From Kribbella sp. VKM Ac-2568 (lineage in GTDB: Bacteria; Actinomycetota; Actinomycetes; Propionibacteriales; Kribbellaceae), in NCBI RefSeq assembly GCF_004345365.1, contig NZ_SLVF01000002.1, forward strand, positions 186,001 to 250,000: a DNA stretch of 64,000 nucleotides, read 5' to 3'. Under the pieces are notes generated by a model. It searched no databases. It was not told the DNA's origin and saw only the letters and a list, made by a program, of their open reading frames with translations. A program made the position numbers and the translations under genes. Shown here one piece after another: positions 9,801-16,750 of the stretch (positions are counted from its first letter, which is position 1; each line of letters starts with the position of its first letter).

Positions 9801-10841
9801 CAGCTCCTGCAGCTGAGGCGACAGAGGCGAACTGACGTGCCCAAGGGTCACCAGCAGCAGGCCGACGATCAGCGAAAGCTGGAGGAATCCCCGGTGCCTC
9901 AGCGATCCCATCGCCAGGCCGACCAGGCCCAGGAGGGCGACGGCTGCCGTCGTGAGGATCAGTGCGGGCTGCGTGACGTACAACCAGCCCGCCGGCCAGC
10001 TCGGGCCGCTGCCAGCGGACAGGAAATTGAGCCAGTGAGAGGTCCCGCGGAACGACTCGAAGACGCTGGCCGTGCCGGTGGTCACGCCGGCGTCCTCGAT
10101 CCAGTCCAGGAACGGCGGGCTGTAGCGGCCCAGCAACATCAACGGGACCAGCCACCAGACGGAGACCGCCACCACGCACCCGAACCAGCCCATCGCAAGC
10201 TTCAGCGTCGACTTGTCCAGCCGCCGGGTGGCGATCCATAGCGCAGGAAGCACCAGCGTCGCACCGGTGGCCACTGCGTTCACTCCCCCGACCAAGGCGA
10301 AGGCAACAGCGGACCACCCCACCCGCCACCAACCGGAACGCGCCCGCGGAGTCACCAGTGGCAGCAGAACCCAGGGAGCCATCGCCATCGGCCAGACCTC
10401 GATCGACGTGATCGTCACCTCGCCGAGCATCCGCGGACTCAGCGCGTACAGCAGAGCGACCGTGAACCGCGCCCAAGGAGCGCCGTAGCCAAGAGCGCCA
10501 CACAGCTTCCACACACCCAGGAAGGCCACACACATGACCAGCGACCACCACAGCCGCTGGGTGACCCAACCAGGCACGGACAGTGTGTCCAGGAACCAGT
10601 GGAACGGGCCCATCGGCAGCAGGTAGCCGTACGCCTGGTTCTGGAGTTGACCGAAGGCGCCCTGCGGATCCCACAGGTGCAGGGAGCGAGCCAGGAAGGC
10701 ACCCGGTCCGGCGGTCAGGTCGAGCTTGGTGTCCGGCACGATCTTGCCGGGAGCCTGGTGGAAGCACAGGGCGATCAGGACGAGGCAGCCGAGCACCAGC
10801 CTCGCCCGCCAGACCACCCGCTCCCTATCGGCCGTCTTCAT
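6777..10841 (-). CDS. aftD-like: AftD-like alpha-(1->3)-arabinofuranosyltransferase (DUF3367), about 1354 residues
   Basis: The ATG at 10841 overlaps the upstream methyltransferase stop as ATGA; longer upstream frames run through that gene and are not used. The N-terminal half is a multi-spanning GT-C domain with acidic residues in the first outer loop (VPDTKLDLTAGPG, D37 and D41). The middle carries two discoidin-like (F5/8 type C) sugar-binding regions near residues 717 (AAVDGDPSSRWISG) and 927 (GAAVDRDLGTGWVAN). Several membrane helices close the protein. This is the plan of mycobacterial AftD, which adds arabinofuranose from decaprenyl-phosphoarabinose to cell-wall arabinan. Whether this organism makes arabinan cannot be seen here, so the sugar donor is inferred from family only. 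Confidence 0.85.
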   Translation of the reverse strand: MKTADRERVVWRARLVLGCLVLIALCFHQAPGKIVPDTKLDLTAGPGAFLARSLHLWDPQGAFGQLQNQAYGYLLPMGPFHWFLDTLSVPGWVTQRLWWSLVMCVAFLGVWKLCGALGYGAPWARFTVALLYALSPRMLGEVTITSIEVWPMAMAPWVLLPLVTPRARSGWWRVGWSAVAFALVGGVNAVATGATLVLPALWIATRRLDKSTLKLAMGWFGCVVAVSVWWLVPLMLLGRYSPPFLDWIEDAGVTTGTASVFESFRGTSHWLNFLSAGSGPSWPAGWLYVTQPALILTTAAVALLGLVGLAMGSLRHRGFLQLSLIVGLLLVTLGHVSSPLSPQLQELLDGPLAALRNTHKFELVVRLPLMLAAAHALTRLTSWATASGVHRRIVPVLAAFLVVSVATPAIFAQLPRTEGYEAIPAHWRQAARWLDSQQTSGSVLVVPAASFADFTWGSTKDEPFQALLKRPMAVRDAVPLGSAGTTRWLDEVERRLGTGVGDRTLQQTLARAGVRYVVVRNDLRYDAQVSPTLAVHESLAESAIKRVASFGPLTGSTMEQPGVTLDGRTRLPYPSVEIYDVGTTTGARLVPQSQLVEVRGAPEDVPGVVTALGGDREAVTSSDAAGRFKDLPLVQTDGMQRREVSVGRAADNYSAVLTGSDPGTLRRRALGYVVDPAAPSTTRTWADGLVDVRASSSAGDANATLWTGPGNGPFAAVDGDPSSRWISGTFGRSSGEWLELSFSAQRSVEGLKIQFSLAAPTTEPVRTLEVTTDAGSLTTVVAGTNEAQNIPTPPGHTQRLRVRVGVTDGKNPNGVSIAELTVPGLTPVSRLAVPSGLARQPDALVFRNQEIGRSACLHVDNRPLCRQATASDSEEPTGLLRSVDLPGAASYQLQGTALPKDGTALDRLLATPGAITAYASSRAVAAPEGRPGAAVDRDLGTGWVANVTDLRPRLTLRLPRARKVKGLQFLTDPYLAASQPTGVSVRLGGAAPVELTVDPEGYVRFPARAARSIEVFFTSTKPLIDFDSASGAARTAPVGVSEIRVLGADDLRRALDPDARTGAYCGFGPALRVDGVPADTEVKATVRDVLQRRPVTFTTCGEHTAVPLQAGRHNVDALAGGGFVPVALTLTRSGLARAAATPVRNVEVWRPNPAELTIEVPAAEEQSVLTVAQNYSDGWVAYDGTGHKLAPIRIGGWQQGWLLPAGAEQVVTARFMPDRTYRAGLLVGLVAMLAVLALAVFFRRGSRYSGHRLREARRVRPWVAVVFGLAAGTFMSGWIGLGAVMLAAVCSWFLSDRRIAVLAVTAGAVLAGTLVAVVQPWPAGGAGLTSGVVQASVLFGCALALLSRPTGETS

Positions 10842-11596
10842 CGGCGCCGGAGCACCAGGACGAGGTTCCAGGTCGCGAACTCCCGCACCCCGGGAACAGC
10901 CAGTACGCCGTACGCCCAGCGCGGGTGGTAGCGCGGCAGGGCGGCCACCAGGTCGGCATCGGCGCAGGCGCGGGCCCAGCGGAGTCCTCCGGCCACGGTG
11001 ATCGGGAAGAGCGATTCGCCGAACTTGTTCTTCGGCGGGTGGCCGTGGCGTCGTTCGTATCGCCGGGCGGCTCGATGACCGCCGAGGAAGTGCCAGGGGG
11101 CGGTCTCGTGACCGCCGTGCAGGCCCCACCAGCCCGTGTACGACAGGAAGATCGTGCCGCCGGGCCGGGTGACGCGAACCAGCTCGTCAGCCATCAGCCA
11201 GGGATCGGGGACATGCTCGAGCACGTTCGACGAGAAGCAGACGTCGACCTGGGCGTCCCCGACCGGCAGCGCCATCCCGCTGCCGAGGACCGTGCCCTCG
11301 ACAGGTTCACCCCGGCCACTGAGTTCGCCGAGGTCGGAGTCGATCGCGTAGTACGTCGCACCCGCCTCGCGGAAGGCGTCGGCGAAGTACCCGGGGCCGC
11401 CGCCGACGTCGAGCATCCGCGCACCGCGTAGGTCGACGTACTCGGAGAGCTGGCCGACCGAGTCGTCGGCGAGCGTTCCGTAGAAGAGATCCGGGTCGGT
11501 CTGCTCCACCCCGAACGCCTTGAACAGGCGCAGGGCGCGGCCGAGGTCGGCGGTCCACCGGACGGCGGATAGGGGACTCGGAATCGCAGCGGACAC
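10838..11596 (-). CDS. Class I SAM methyltransferase of the envelope glycan locus
   Basis: The 252-residue protein has the SAM motif ARMLDVGGGPGYFADAF, then DVCFSSNVLEHVPDPW and RVTRPGGTIFLSYTGWWG. The GTG start at 11596 is the only sensible one, and the gene is coupled to the AftD-like gene by an ATGA overlap. Rv0224c, which I recall as a methyltransferase divergent from the glycosyltransferase Rv0225, has the same arrangement, so this is probably its orthologue. The likely substrate is a lipid-linked sugar or envelope intermediate, but nothing in the sequence proves that. Confidence 0.87.
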   Translation of the reverse strand: MSAAIPSPLSAVRWTADLGRALRLFKAFGVEQTDPDLFYGTLADDSVGQLSEYVDLRGARMLDVGGGPGYFADAFREAGATYYAIDSDLGELSGRGEPVEGTVLGSGMALPVGDAQVDVCFSSNVLEHVPDPWLMADELVRVTRPGGTIFLSYTGWWGLHGGHETAPWHFLGGHRAARRYERRHGHPPKNKFGESLFPITVAGGLRWARACADADLVAALPRYHPRWAYGVLAVPGVREFATWNLVLVLRRR

Positions 11597-11636
11597 ACGC
11601 GGACCCTAACTGATTTCGCGACCTCTGGCGGACATC

Positions 11637-11652
11637 GTTACTCCCTGGTAAC
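11637..11652. promoter_or_regulatory. GTTAC-6-GTAAC motif in divergent promoter
   Basis: GTTAC at 11637-11641 and GTAAC at 11648-11652 are separated by six bases between the divergent methyltransferase and GT4 genes. The pair reads both as an inverted repeat and as two GTnAC direct repeats, the pattern I recall for the envelope regulator MtrA. A related GTTAC-rich stretch lies upstream of the DUF2613 gene. Confidence 0.3.
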
Positions 11653-11706
11653 CTCGCGGGCTTATCCCCGGGGGCGGACCGAAGGCATTGAGTAGAGGGT
11701 GGGGCT

Positions 11707-12876
11707 TTGACGGTGCGCGAGCAGACCGTGCTGTTGCTGAACTGGCGGGACACGACGAACCCGGAAGGTGGTGGCTCCGAACGGTACGTGGAGGAGGTCG
11801 CCAGAGGCCTTGCGGAACTGGGCTGGTCGGTCACCATGCTGTGCGCGTCGTACCCGGGCAGTCCCCGGGACGCCCGCCGCCACGGCGTCCGCTACCTCTA
11901 CCGCGGCAGCAAGGTGACCGTTTACCTGCGCGGCCTGCTGCACACCTGGCTGCACCGCCCGGACCGCGTGGTCGACGTGCAGAACGGCCTCCCATTCTTT
12001 ACCCGCCTCGTACGTCGTACCGGGGTGGTCGTGCTCGTGCACCACGTCCACCACGAGCAGTGGCAGGTGGTGTACCCGGGCTGGAAGGGCCGGCTCGGCT
12101 GGTGGCTCGAGTCCCGGGCCGCTCCCCGGCTGTACCGCGACTGCCGGTACGTGACGGTGTCCTCGGCCTCACGGGACGAACTGGTCGCGCTCGGAGTGGA
12201 TGCCGCACGCGTCGACGTAGTACACAACGGGACTGATCCGGCGCCGGCCCGGCAAACTCCACGGGACGCGCGGCCGACAGTGGTGTGCGTGGGGCGGATC
12301 GTGCCGCACAAGCAGATCGAGCACGCGGTCGACGCGATCGCCGAAGCTCGCGAGGTACTGCCCGAGGCCCGACTGGTGGTGGTCGGCTCTGGCTGGTGGG
12401 AAGACTCGTTGCGCGAGTACGTGGCCGAGCGCGCGCTGCAGGAGGCCGTGGAATTCCGGGGGCACGTGAGCGAGGCCGACAAGCACGCGGCGTACGACGA
12501 GGCGTGGGTGCTGGCGCTGCCGAGCCTCAAGGAGGGCTGGGGACTCGTGGTGGGCGAGGCGGCCGGGCACGGCGTACCGACGATCGCCTACCGCAGTGCT
12601 GGCGGCCCGACCGAGTCGGTGCAGGACGGGCGCACCGGACTGTTGGTGGACGACCCGGCCGAGTTCCGTGCGGCCATCACCGAGCTGCTGCAGGACCAGG
12701 CGGTCCGCCGCCGGCTGTCTGCCGAGGCCCTGGCCTGCGCGGGCAACTTCAACTGGTCGACCACCGTGCGAGGCATGGACCGCGTGCTGACCGGCCAGGT
12801 GGTCGAGGTCGCGAATGGTCCCGGAGCAGCCAAGAAGCCGGCCCGCGCTGACGCCGGCCGGCCTCTTGAGATCTAG
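11707..12876 (+). CDS. Glycosyltransferase family 4 (GT-B fold)
   Basis: A 389-residue cytosolic enzyme. The N-terminal domain starts TVLLLNWRDTTNPEGGGSE. The nucleotide-sugar-binding C-terminal domain has VVCVGRIVPHKQIEHAVDA and the family EX7E motif in PSLKEGWGLVVGEAAGHGVP. It transfers a sugar from a nucleotide donor, probably onto a lipid carrier or precursor on the inner membrane face. The TTG at 11707 follows a GAGGG site by about six bases; the GTG at 11713 is an alternative start. Rv0225 occupies the same place in M. tuberculosis. A 7-bp hairpin follows the stop directly. Confidence 0.9.
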   Translation: MTVREQTVLLLNWRDTTNPEGGGSERYVEEVARGLAELGWSVTMLCASYPGSPRDARRHGVRYLYRGSKVTVYLRGLLHTWLHRPDRVVDVQNGLPFFTRLVRRTGVVVLVHHVHHEQWQVVYPGWKGRLGWWLESRAAPRLYRDCRYVTVSSASRDELVALGVDAARVDVVHNGTDPAPARQTPRDARPTVVCVGRIVPHKQIEHAVDAIAEAREVLPEARLVVVGSGWWEDSLREYVAERALQEAVEFRGHVSEADKHAAYDEAWVLALPSLKEGWGLVVGEAAGHGVPTIAYRSAGGPTESVQDGRTGLLVDDPAEFRAAITELLQDQAVRRRLSAEALACAGNFNWSTTVRGMDRVLTGQVVEVANGPGAAKKPARADAGRPLEI

Positions 12877-12894
12877 GCCCCCGCTGCCGGGGGC
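12877..12894. terminator. Short GC hairpin between convergent genes
   Basis: GCCCCCG at 12877-12883 pairs with CGGGGGC at 12888-12894 around a four-base loop. It starts right after the GT4 stop and precedes the DUF2613 stop on the other strand, so it could serve both directions. There is no T-tract. Confidence 0.55.
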
Positions 12895-12905
12895 TGGTGA
12901 TCCGG

Positions 12906-13070
12906 TTACTTGTCCCCGTAGTTGACGATCGGAACGTCCGCCTGCCCCTGTGTCTGGCCGGCAGGTGGCGCCGGGTCGTCCTTGACCGACTGCACGACCC
13001 CCACGACGGCGGTGGTGGCAACGGCCAATCCGGCGAGTACTGCGATCGCAGCACCGATCAGTGTTCCCAT
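12906..13070 (-). CDS. DUF2613 small membrane protein, 54 residues
   Basis: Too short for routine ORF calls. It starts at an ATG at 13070 after a strong GAGGAGGGG ribosome site. It has one transmembrane helix (GAAIAVLAGLAVATTAVVGV) and a short outer tail ending VPIVNYGDK. Size and pattern match DUF2613, represented in M. tuberculosis by Rv0236A beside aftD (Rv0236c). A TACCAT -10-like element lies about 35 bases upstream of the start. Its presence in this glycan locus supports a structural or partner role with the arabinosyltransferase machinery, though no function is established. Confidence 0.82.
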   Translation of the reverse strand: MGTLIGAAIAVLAGLAVATTAVVGVVQSVKDDPAPPAGQTQGQADVPIVNYGDK

Positions 13071-13129
13071 GAAAGCGTGTCCCCTCCTCGACAAGTAAAC
13101 CGGATGGTAACAACCGGCCAGTAACTTCG

Positions 13130-14824
13130 CTAGAGGGTGGAACGGGCCGTTGTCCGCCGGAAGATCGGAGCGAGTATCGCAGCAACCAGGATCGCGCCGG
13201 CGGCCGCCCAGGCCGCCAGGATGAGGACGACCGCCCACGGCCGAACCTCTTGTTCCGCAGGCGTTCCGGGGACCCGGTAGATCGTCACCGAAGGACCGCT
13301 GAACAGCTCGGTGACCTGCGGGACCAGCTCCCGAGGGGACGGACCGCCTGCTTCGCGATCGACCACCAGCCACCCCACGCCCTGCTCCAGCAACACCGGC
13401 GTCGGATCGGCGCCGGTGCGCGCGGCCGCCCTGAGCGCGGTCGCGATCGCCAGCGCCCGGGGGTCCTCGCCGGCCAGCCGATGCCCGCCGACGATCAACT
13501 CGTCCGGCACGATCGACGGCTTGCTGAAGTACCGCGGCATCGGGTCCAGCACCGGCCGGCGCCCGTTCCACCCCGGCGCCCGGTAGGACTCGAACGGCCA
13601 CGGGATGAACTCCCCTGGCCTGGTGTCGCTCGCCAGCACTTGTCGCGCCTGCGCCCAATCGGCCGGGTAGTCGGACACCTTCATCCCACCGCCGCCGGCG
13701 AGCCCGGGCAACGCCGCGATCGGCATCAACGCCGCAGTCGCCCCGACCAACCACTTGAGCGGTACTACCCGCAGCAGCGCGGCCACGGCGGCTCCGAACC
13801 CCACTGCCTCGAGCAGCACCAACGGCCCGAGGTAGCGCTGGCCGTCGCGGAACAACCCGGCGCCCGGGACCACCTCGACCACCCGCGCGAAAGCGTCCGG
13901 GAAGAGCACGCCCGCCATACCGATAGCGACGGAGACGACAGCCGCTACGACGAGTGGCGCTGCCAGGCGATCCTGACGCCACCAGATGACTACACCGATG
14001 ACGGAGACCAGCAGGATCGCGAAACCGAGCACCAGCGGGACCAGATCTCCGCGACTGGCCGGGACCACGTCGGCGTTCCAGACTCCACCGAGAGTCAGCA
14101 GAGTCGGCAGCACTCCCCCGTAGCCCTCGTCGCGCGCGGCGAAGGCGGAGACCGCCGCAGGGTCCGACGTCGCGGCCGAGGAGCGTGCCAGCCCGGCGAC
14201 GAGCCACGGCGCGTTCAGGAGAGCCGCGCCCGCCAATGGCCACACGCGGCCACGTGCCGGCCAGAGGAGGATCAGGGCCGCCACCAGCAGTCCGGTCAAC
14301 CCGCCCGAGGCCGTCAGCGCACACCCGGCTGAAGCCAGGAGGAACCCGGCCCAGCCCTCCCCGCGGCGAACCTTGAGCGCTGAACGGACCAGCCACGGCA
14401 GGGCGGCGTACCCGAGGAGTAGCGCCCAGGCACCCAGCCGCAGGCGCTCGGCGACGAACGGGTTCCAGACGTAGAGCGTCACCGCCGCGCAGCCTGCCAG
14501 CGGGCCACCGAGCCGTAGCTCCCTCCACAGCGCTGTCATCCCGAAGCCGGCCAGCAGCGGTACGGCGACCAGGACGACCTTGTCCAGGAACTGACCACCG
14601 GAGACCTCGTCGAGCAGCGCGACGAGCACATCGGAGGGCACGGCGCGCGGCAGTGCGGTTGTGACTCCGAACAGATCAAGCCGTAGCGTGAGGTCCGGCA
14701 CGAACACCAGGTCGTAGCCGACCACGTATCCAGGAGCGAGCAGCGGCACGGTGATCAGTACGGTGAGCAGTACCGGCCAGACCCACGGCAAGAGCCGGGC
14801 CCGACGGGCGGATCCCCCCTCCAC
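13130..14824 (-). CDS. Large polytopic membrane protein, Rv0226c-like
   Basis: A 564-residue protein with a GTG start at 14824 and an excellent GAGGAGGT ribosome site. Roughly a dozen hydrophobic segments are followed by an outer soluble region around residues 380-510 (GEFIPWPFESYRAPGWNGRR, then GVGWLVVDREAGG) and a last membrane helix. The first outer loop has YDLVFVPDLTLRLDLFG, with acidic residues as in GT-C enzymes. Position and plan match Rv0226c of M. tuberculosis. A glycosyltransferase role is plausible but unproven. It is read toward the DUF2613 gene, 59 bases away. Confidence 0.7.
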   Translation of the reverse strand: MEGGSARRARLLPWVWPVLLTVLITVPLLAPGYVVGYDLVFVPDLTLRLDLFGVTTALPRAVPSDVLVALLDEVSGGQFLDKVVLVAVPLLAGFGMTALWRELRLGGPLAGCAAVTLYVWNPFVAERLRLGAWALLLGYAALPWLVRSALKVRRGEGWAGFLLASAGCALTASGGLTGLLVAALILLWPARGRVWPLAGAALLNAPWLVAGLARSSAATSDPAAVSAFAARDEGYGGVLPTLLTLGGVWNADVVPASRGDLVPLVLGFAILLVSVIGVVIWWRQDRLAAPLVVAAVVSVAIGMAGVLFPDAFARVVEVVPGAGLFRDGQRYLGPLVLLEAVGFGAAVAALLRVVPLKWLVGATAALMPIAALPGLAGGGGMKVSDYPADWAQARQVLASDTRPGEFIPWPFESYRAPGWNGRRPVLDPMPRYFSKPSIVPDELIVGGHRLAGEDPRALAIATALRAAARTGADPTPVLLEQGVGWLVVDREAGGPSPRELVPQVTELFSGPSVTIYRVPGTPAEQEVRPWAVVLILAAWAAAGAILVAAILAPIFRRTTARSTL

Positions 14825-14898
14825 GCCTACCTCCTCGCAGTACTGTTCCAGCGAAACCTACCCGCGATCCGTTGAACCGCCAGCAGAACAGAAGCCGC

Positions 14899-16161
14899 AT
14901 GACCTCTGAGACGACGCCCGGCCAGCCCCCCGCGCCGAAACTGACCTTTCTGGGCAGCGCGACCGTGGTGGCGGTCGGCATGGCCATCATGAACGTCGGC
15001 GCCTACGGTTTCACCTTGTTTGCCGTCCACAAGCTAGCGCCGGAGCAGTTCAGCGCGGTCATCGCTCTGCTCGGCCTGCTGCTGATCGGCAACGTGGTGC
15101 CGCTCGGGCTGCAGGCGTCCGGCGCCCGGCGGATCGCCACCCACACCGGGCCGGGCCAGGCCGAGCTGGCCGACTCGCTGCTGAAGGCGGGCCGTCGTGC
15201 CGCGCTCGGGCTGACCGCTGTGTGCCTGGTAGCCACTCCGCTGTTGATGTGGCTGCTGCACATCGATTCGCTGATCGCCGTCCTGCTCCTGGCGCCCACT
15301 CTCGGCTGCCTCAGCATCATGGGGTCCCAGCTGGGCGTGCTGCAGGGCGGCAAGAACTGGACCGAACTGGCAGCCCTGTACACCACTGTCGGAGTCGGGC
15401 GGTTCTTCTTCGGCGCCGGCGCTCTGGTGATCCACCCGACTCTCACCTCAGCCATGATCGGCGTTGCGCTCGGCGCCGCGGTACCACCGCTGCTGGGCAC
15501 CTTCCTGCTGCGCGGCTCGACCGGCGGCACGCCGGAGCAGGTGAAGCAGGTACTGCGGGAGGCGGTGCACGGCACGCACACCCTGCTCGCCTTCTTCGCC
15601 ATCGCCAACGTCGACGTGCTCCTGGCGCGCAGCCTGATGGACGGCCAGCACAGCGGGTACTACGCGGCCGGCGTGATCGTGGCGAAGGCGTGCCTGTTCC
15701 TGCCGCAGTTCGTCATCGTGATCGTGTTCCCCTCGCTGGCGAACTCCCCCGGCGACACCCTGCGACTTCGCCGGGCGATCCAGGCGGTGGCGGCGCTCGG
15801 TGTCTGCTGCGTGCTCGGCGCACTGCTGCTCCCCGACCTCGTGGTGACGGTGGCCGGTGGCAAGGAGAATTACGCCGCGCTCGGCTCGTACGCCTGGATC
15901 TTCGCCCTCGCCGGCTCCTCGTACGCCGTACTGCAACTGGTCGTGTACGCCGCGATCGCGCAGCAGGAGAAGCGCGCGGCGCTGGTGATCTGGATCGGCC
16001 TGGCCGCTCTGGTAGTGACCGCGCTGATCATCCTCGGGCTCGACATTGCCACCGGCATGACCGCAGTCAAGGTTCTCGCCGCGATGACCGCCACCTGCGC
16101 TCTGGCGCTGTCGGCCGCCCTCGCTGCTGGGCTGCACAAGCAGACGGCCGACAGCGACTGA
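14899..16161 (+). CDS. Polysaccharide flippase-like membrane protein (MOP superfamily)
   Basis: The 420-residue protein has about twelve membrane segments in the Wzx/MATE-like pattern (FLGSATVVAVGMAIMNVGAY, then FAIANVDVLLARSLMDG and SGYYAAGVIVAKACLFLPQF). Such proteins flip lipid-linked sugars across the membrane. The ATG at 14899 is preferred. A TTG at 14872 would add nine residues but has no ribosome site. It diverges from the Rv0226c-like gene across a short gap and completes the envelope-glycan locus. Confidence 0.8.
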   Translation: MTSETTPGQPPAPKLTFLGSATVVAVGMAIMNVGAYGFTLFAVHKLAPEQFSAVIALLGLLLIGNVVPLGLQASGARRIATHTGPGQAELADSLLKAGRRAALGLTAVCLVATPLLMWLLHIDSLIAVLLLAPTLGCLSIMGSQLGVLQGGKNWTELAALYTTVGVGRFFFGAGALVIHPTLTSAMIGVALGAAVPPLLGTFLLRGSTGGTPEQVKQVLREAVHGTHTLLAFFAIANVDVLLARSLMDGQHSGYYAAGVIVAKACLFLPQFVIVIVFPSLANSPGDTLRLRRAIQAVAALGVCCVLGALLLPDLVVTVAGGKENYAALGSYAWIFALAGSSYAVLQLVVYAAIAQQEKRAALVIWIGLAALVVTALIILGLDIATGMTAVKVLAAMTATCALALSAALAAGLHKQTADSD

Positions 16162-16221
16162 GTCTCACCAGAGGCTGGACTCGGCGAACTTGCGCCCGCG
16201 TGTTCGCGGACGGTCATCACA

Positions 16222-16227
16222 TAGGGT
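16222..16227 (+). promoter_or_regulatory. Candidate -10 box (TAGGGT), leaderless start
   Basis: TAGGGT is followed by seven bases and the ATG at 16235, with no ribosome site between. This is the same arrangement as upstream of 1807 and 56391. Confidence 0.45.
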
Positions 16228-16234
16228 CGCGGTT

Positions 16235-16705
16235 ATGGCGACTCCGGAGTTCATCCTCGAGCTGCGCAAGAAGATCGGGCACGACCTGCTCTGGCTGACC
16301 GGGATCACCGCGGTCGTGCTGGACGACGACGAGCGCGTCCTGCTGGTACGCCGGACCGACACCGGCCGCTGGTCGCTTTCTGCGGGCATTCTCGAGCCCG
16401 GCGAGCAACCCGCTCTCGGGCTGCTCCGGGAGATCGAGGAGGAGACTGCGGTCGAGTCCGAGATCGTCCGGCTGGTGAGTATCGAGGCGCTGCCGCCGTC
16501 GTCCTATCCGAACGGCGACCAGGTCCAGTTCCTGGATCTCTGCTTCCGCTGCCGGCCGATCCGCGGCGAGGCGCGCGTGAACGACGACGAGTCCCTGGAG
16601 GTCGCCTGGTACTCCCTCGACGACCTCCCGGAACTCACGGACCGCGAACTCACCTACCTCGCCAACGCACGCAAGGCCGACGAACCACCGCTGTTCGCCC
16701 GCTGA
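16235..16705 (+). CDS. NUDIX hydrolase
   Basis: A 156-residue single-domain enzyme that would hydrolyse a nucleoside diphosphate linked to another group. The Nudix box reads GILEPGE, seven residues, then REIEEETAV. All acidic metal ligands are present, but the usual glycine near the end (REUxEExGU) is alanine. The N-terminal lead LWLTGITAVVLDDDERVLLV matches the NUDIX family that carries a short helical lead. The ATG at 16235 is chosen because a TANNNT box lies seven bases upstream; a GTG-type extension at 16190 lacks support. It converges on polA. The substrate is unknown. Confidence 0.87.
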   Translation: MATPEFILELRKKIGHDLLWLTGITAVVLDDDERVLLVRRTDTGRWSLSAGILEPGEQPALGLLREIEEETAVESEIVRLVSIEALPPSSYPNGDQVQFLDLCFRCRPIRGEARVNDDESLEVAWYSLDDLPELTDRELTYLANARKADEPPLFAR

Positions 16706-16750
16706 CCGAGGTCAGCGAGCGGCAGGCGCGCTGCTTCGCGCAGGGCTCGG

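Noticed and set aside
7503..10241. Long plus-strand open frame antisense to the AftD-like gene
   Set aside because: It is a shadow: Arg/Gly-rich, no domains, no ribosome site, and the minus-strand protein has clear family features throughout.
10842..11129. N-terminal extension of the AftD-like protein
   Set aside because: It runs through the methyltransferase gene in another frame. The ATG at 10841 in the ATGA overlap fits the family start.
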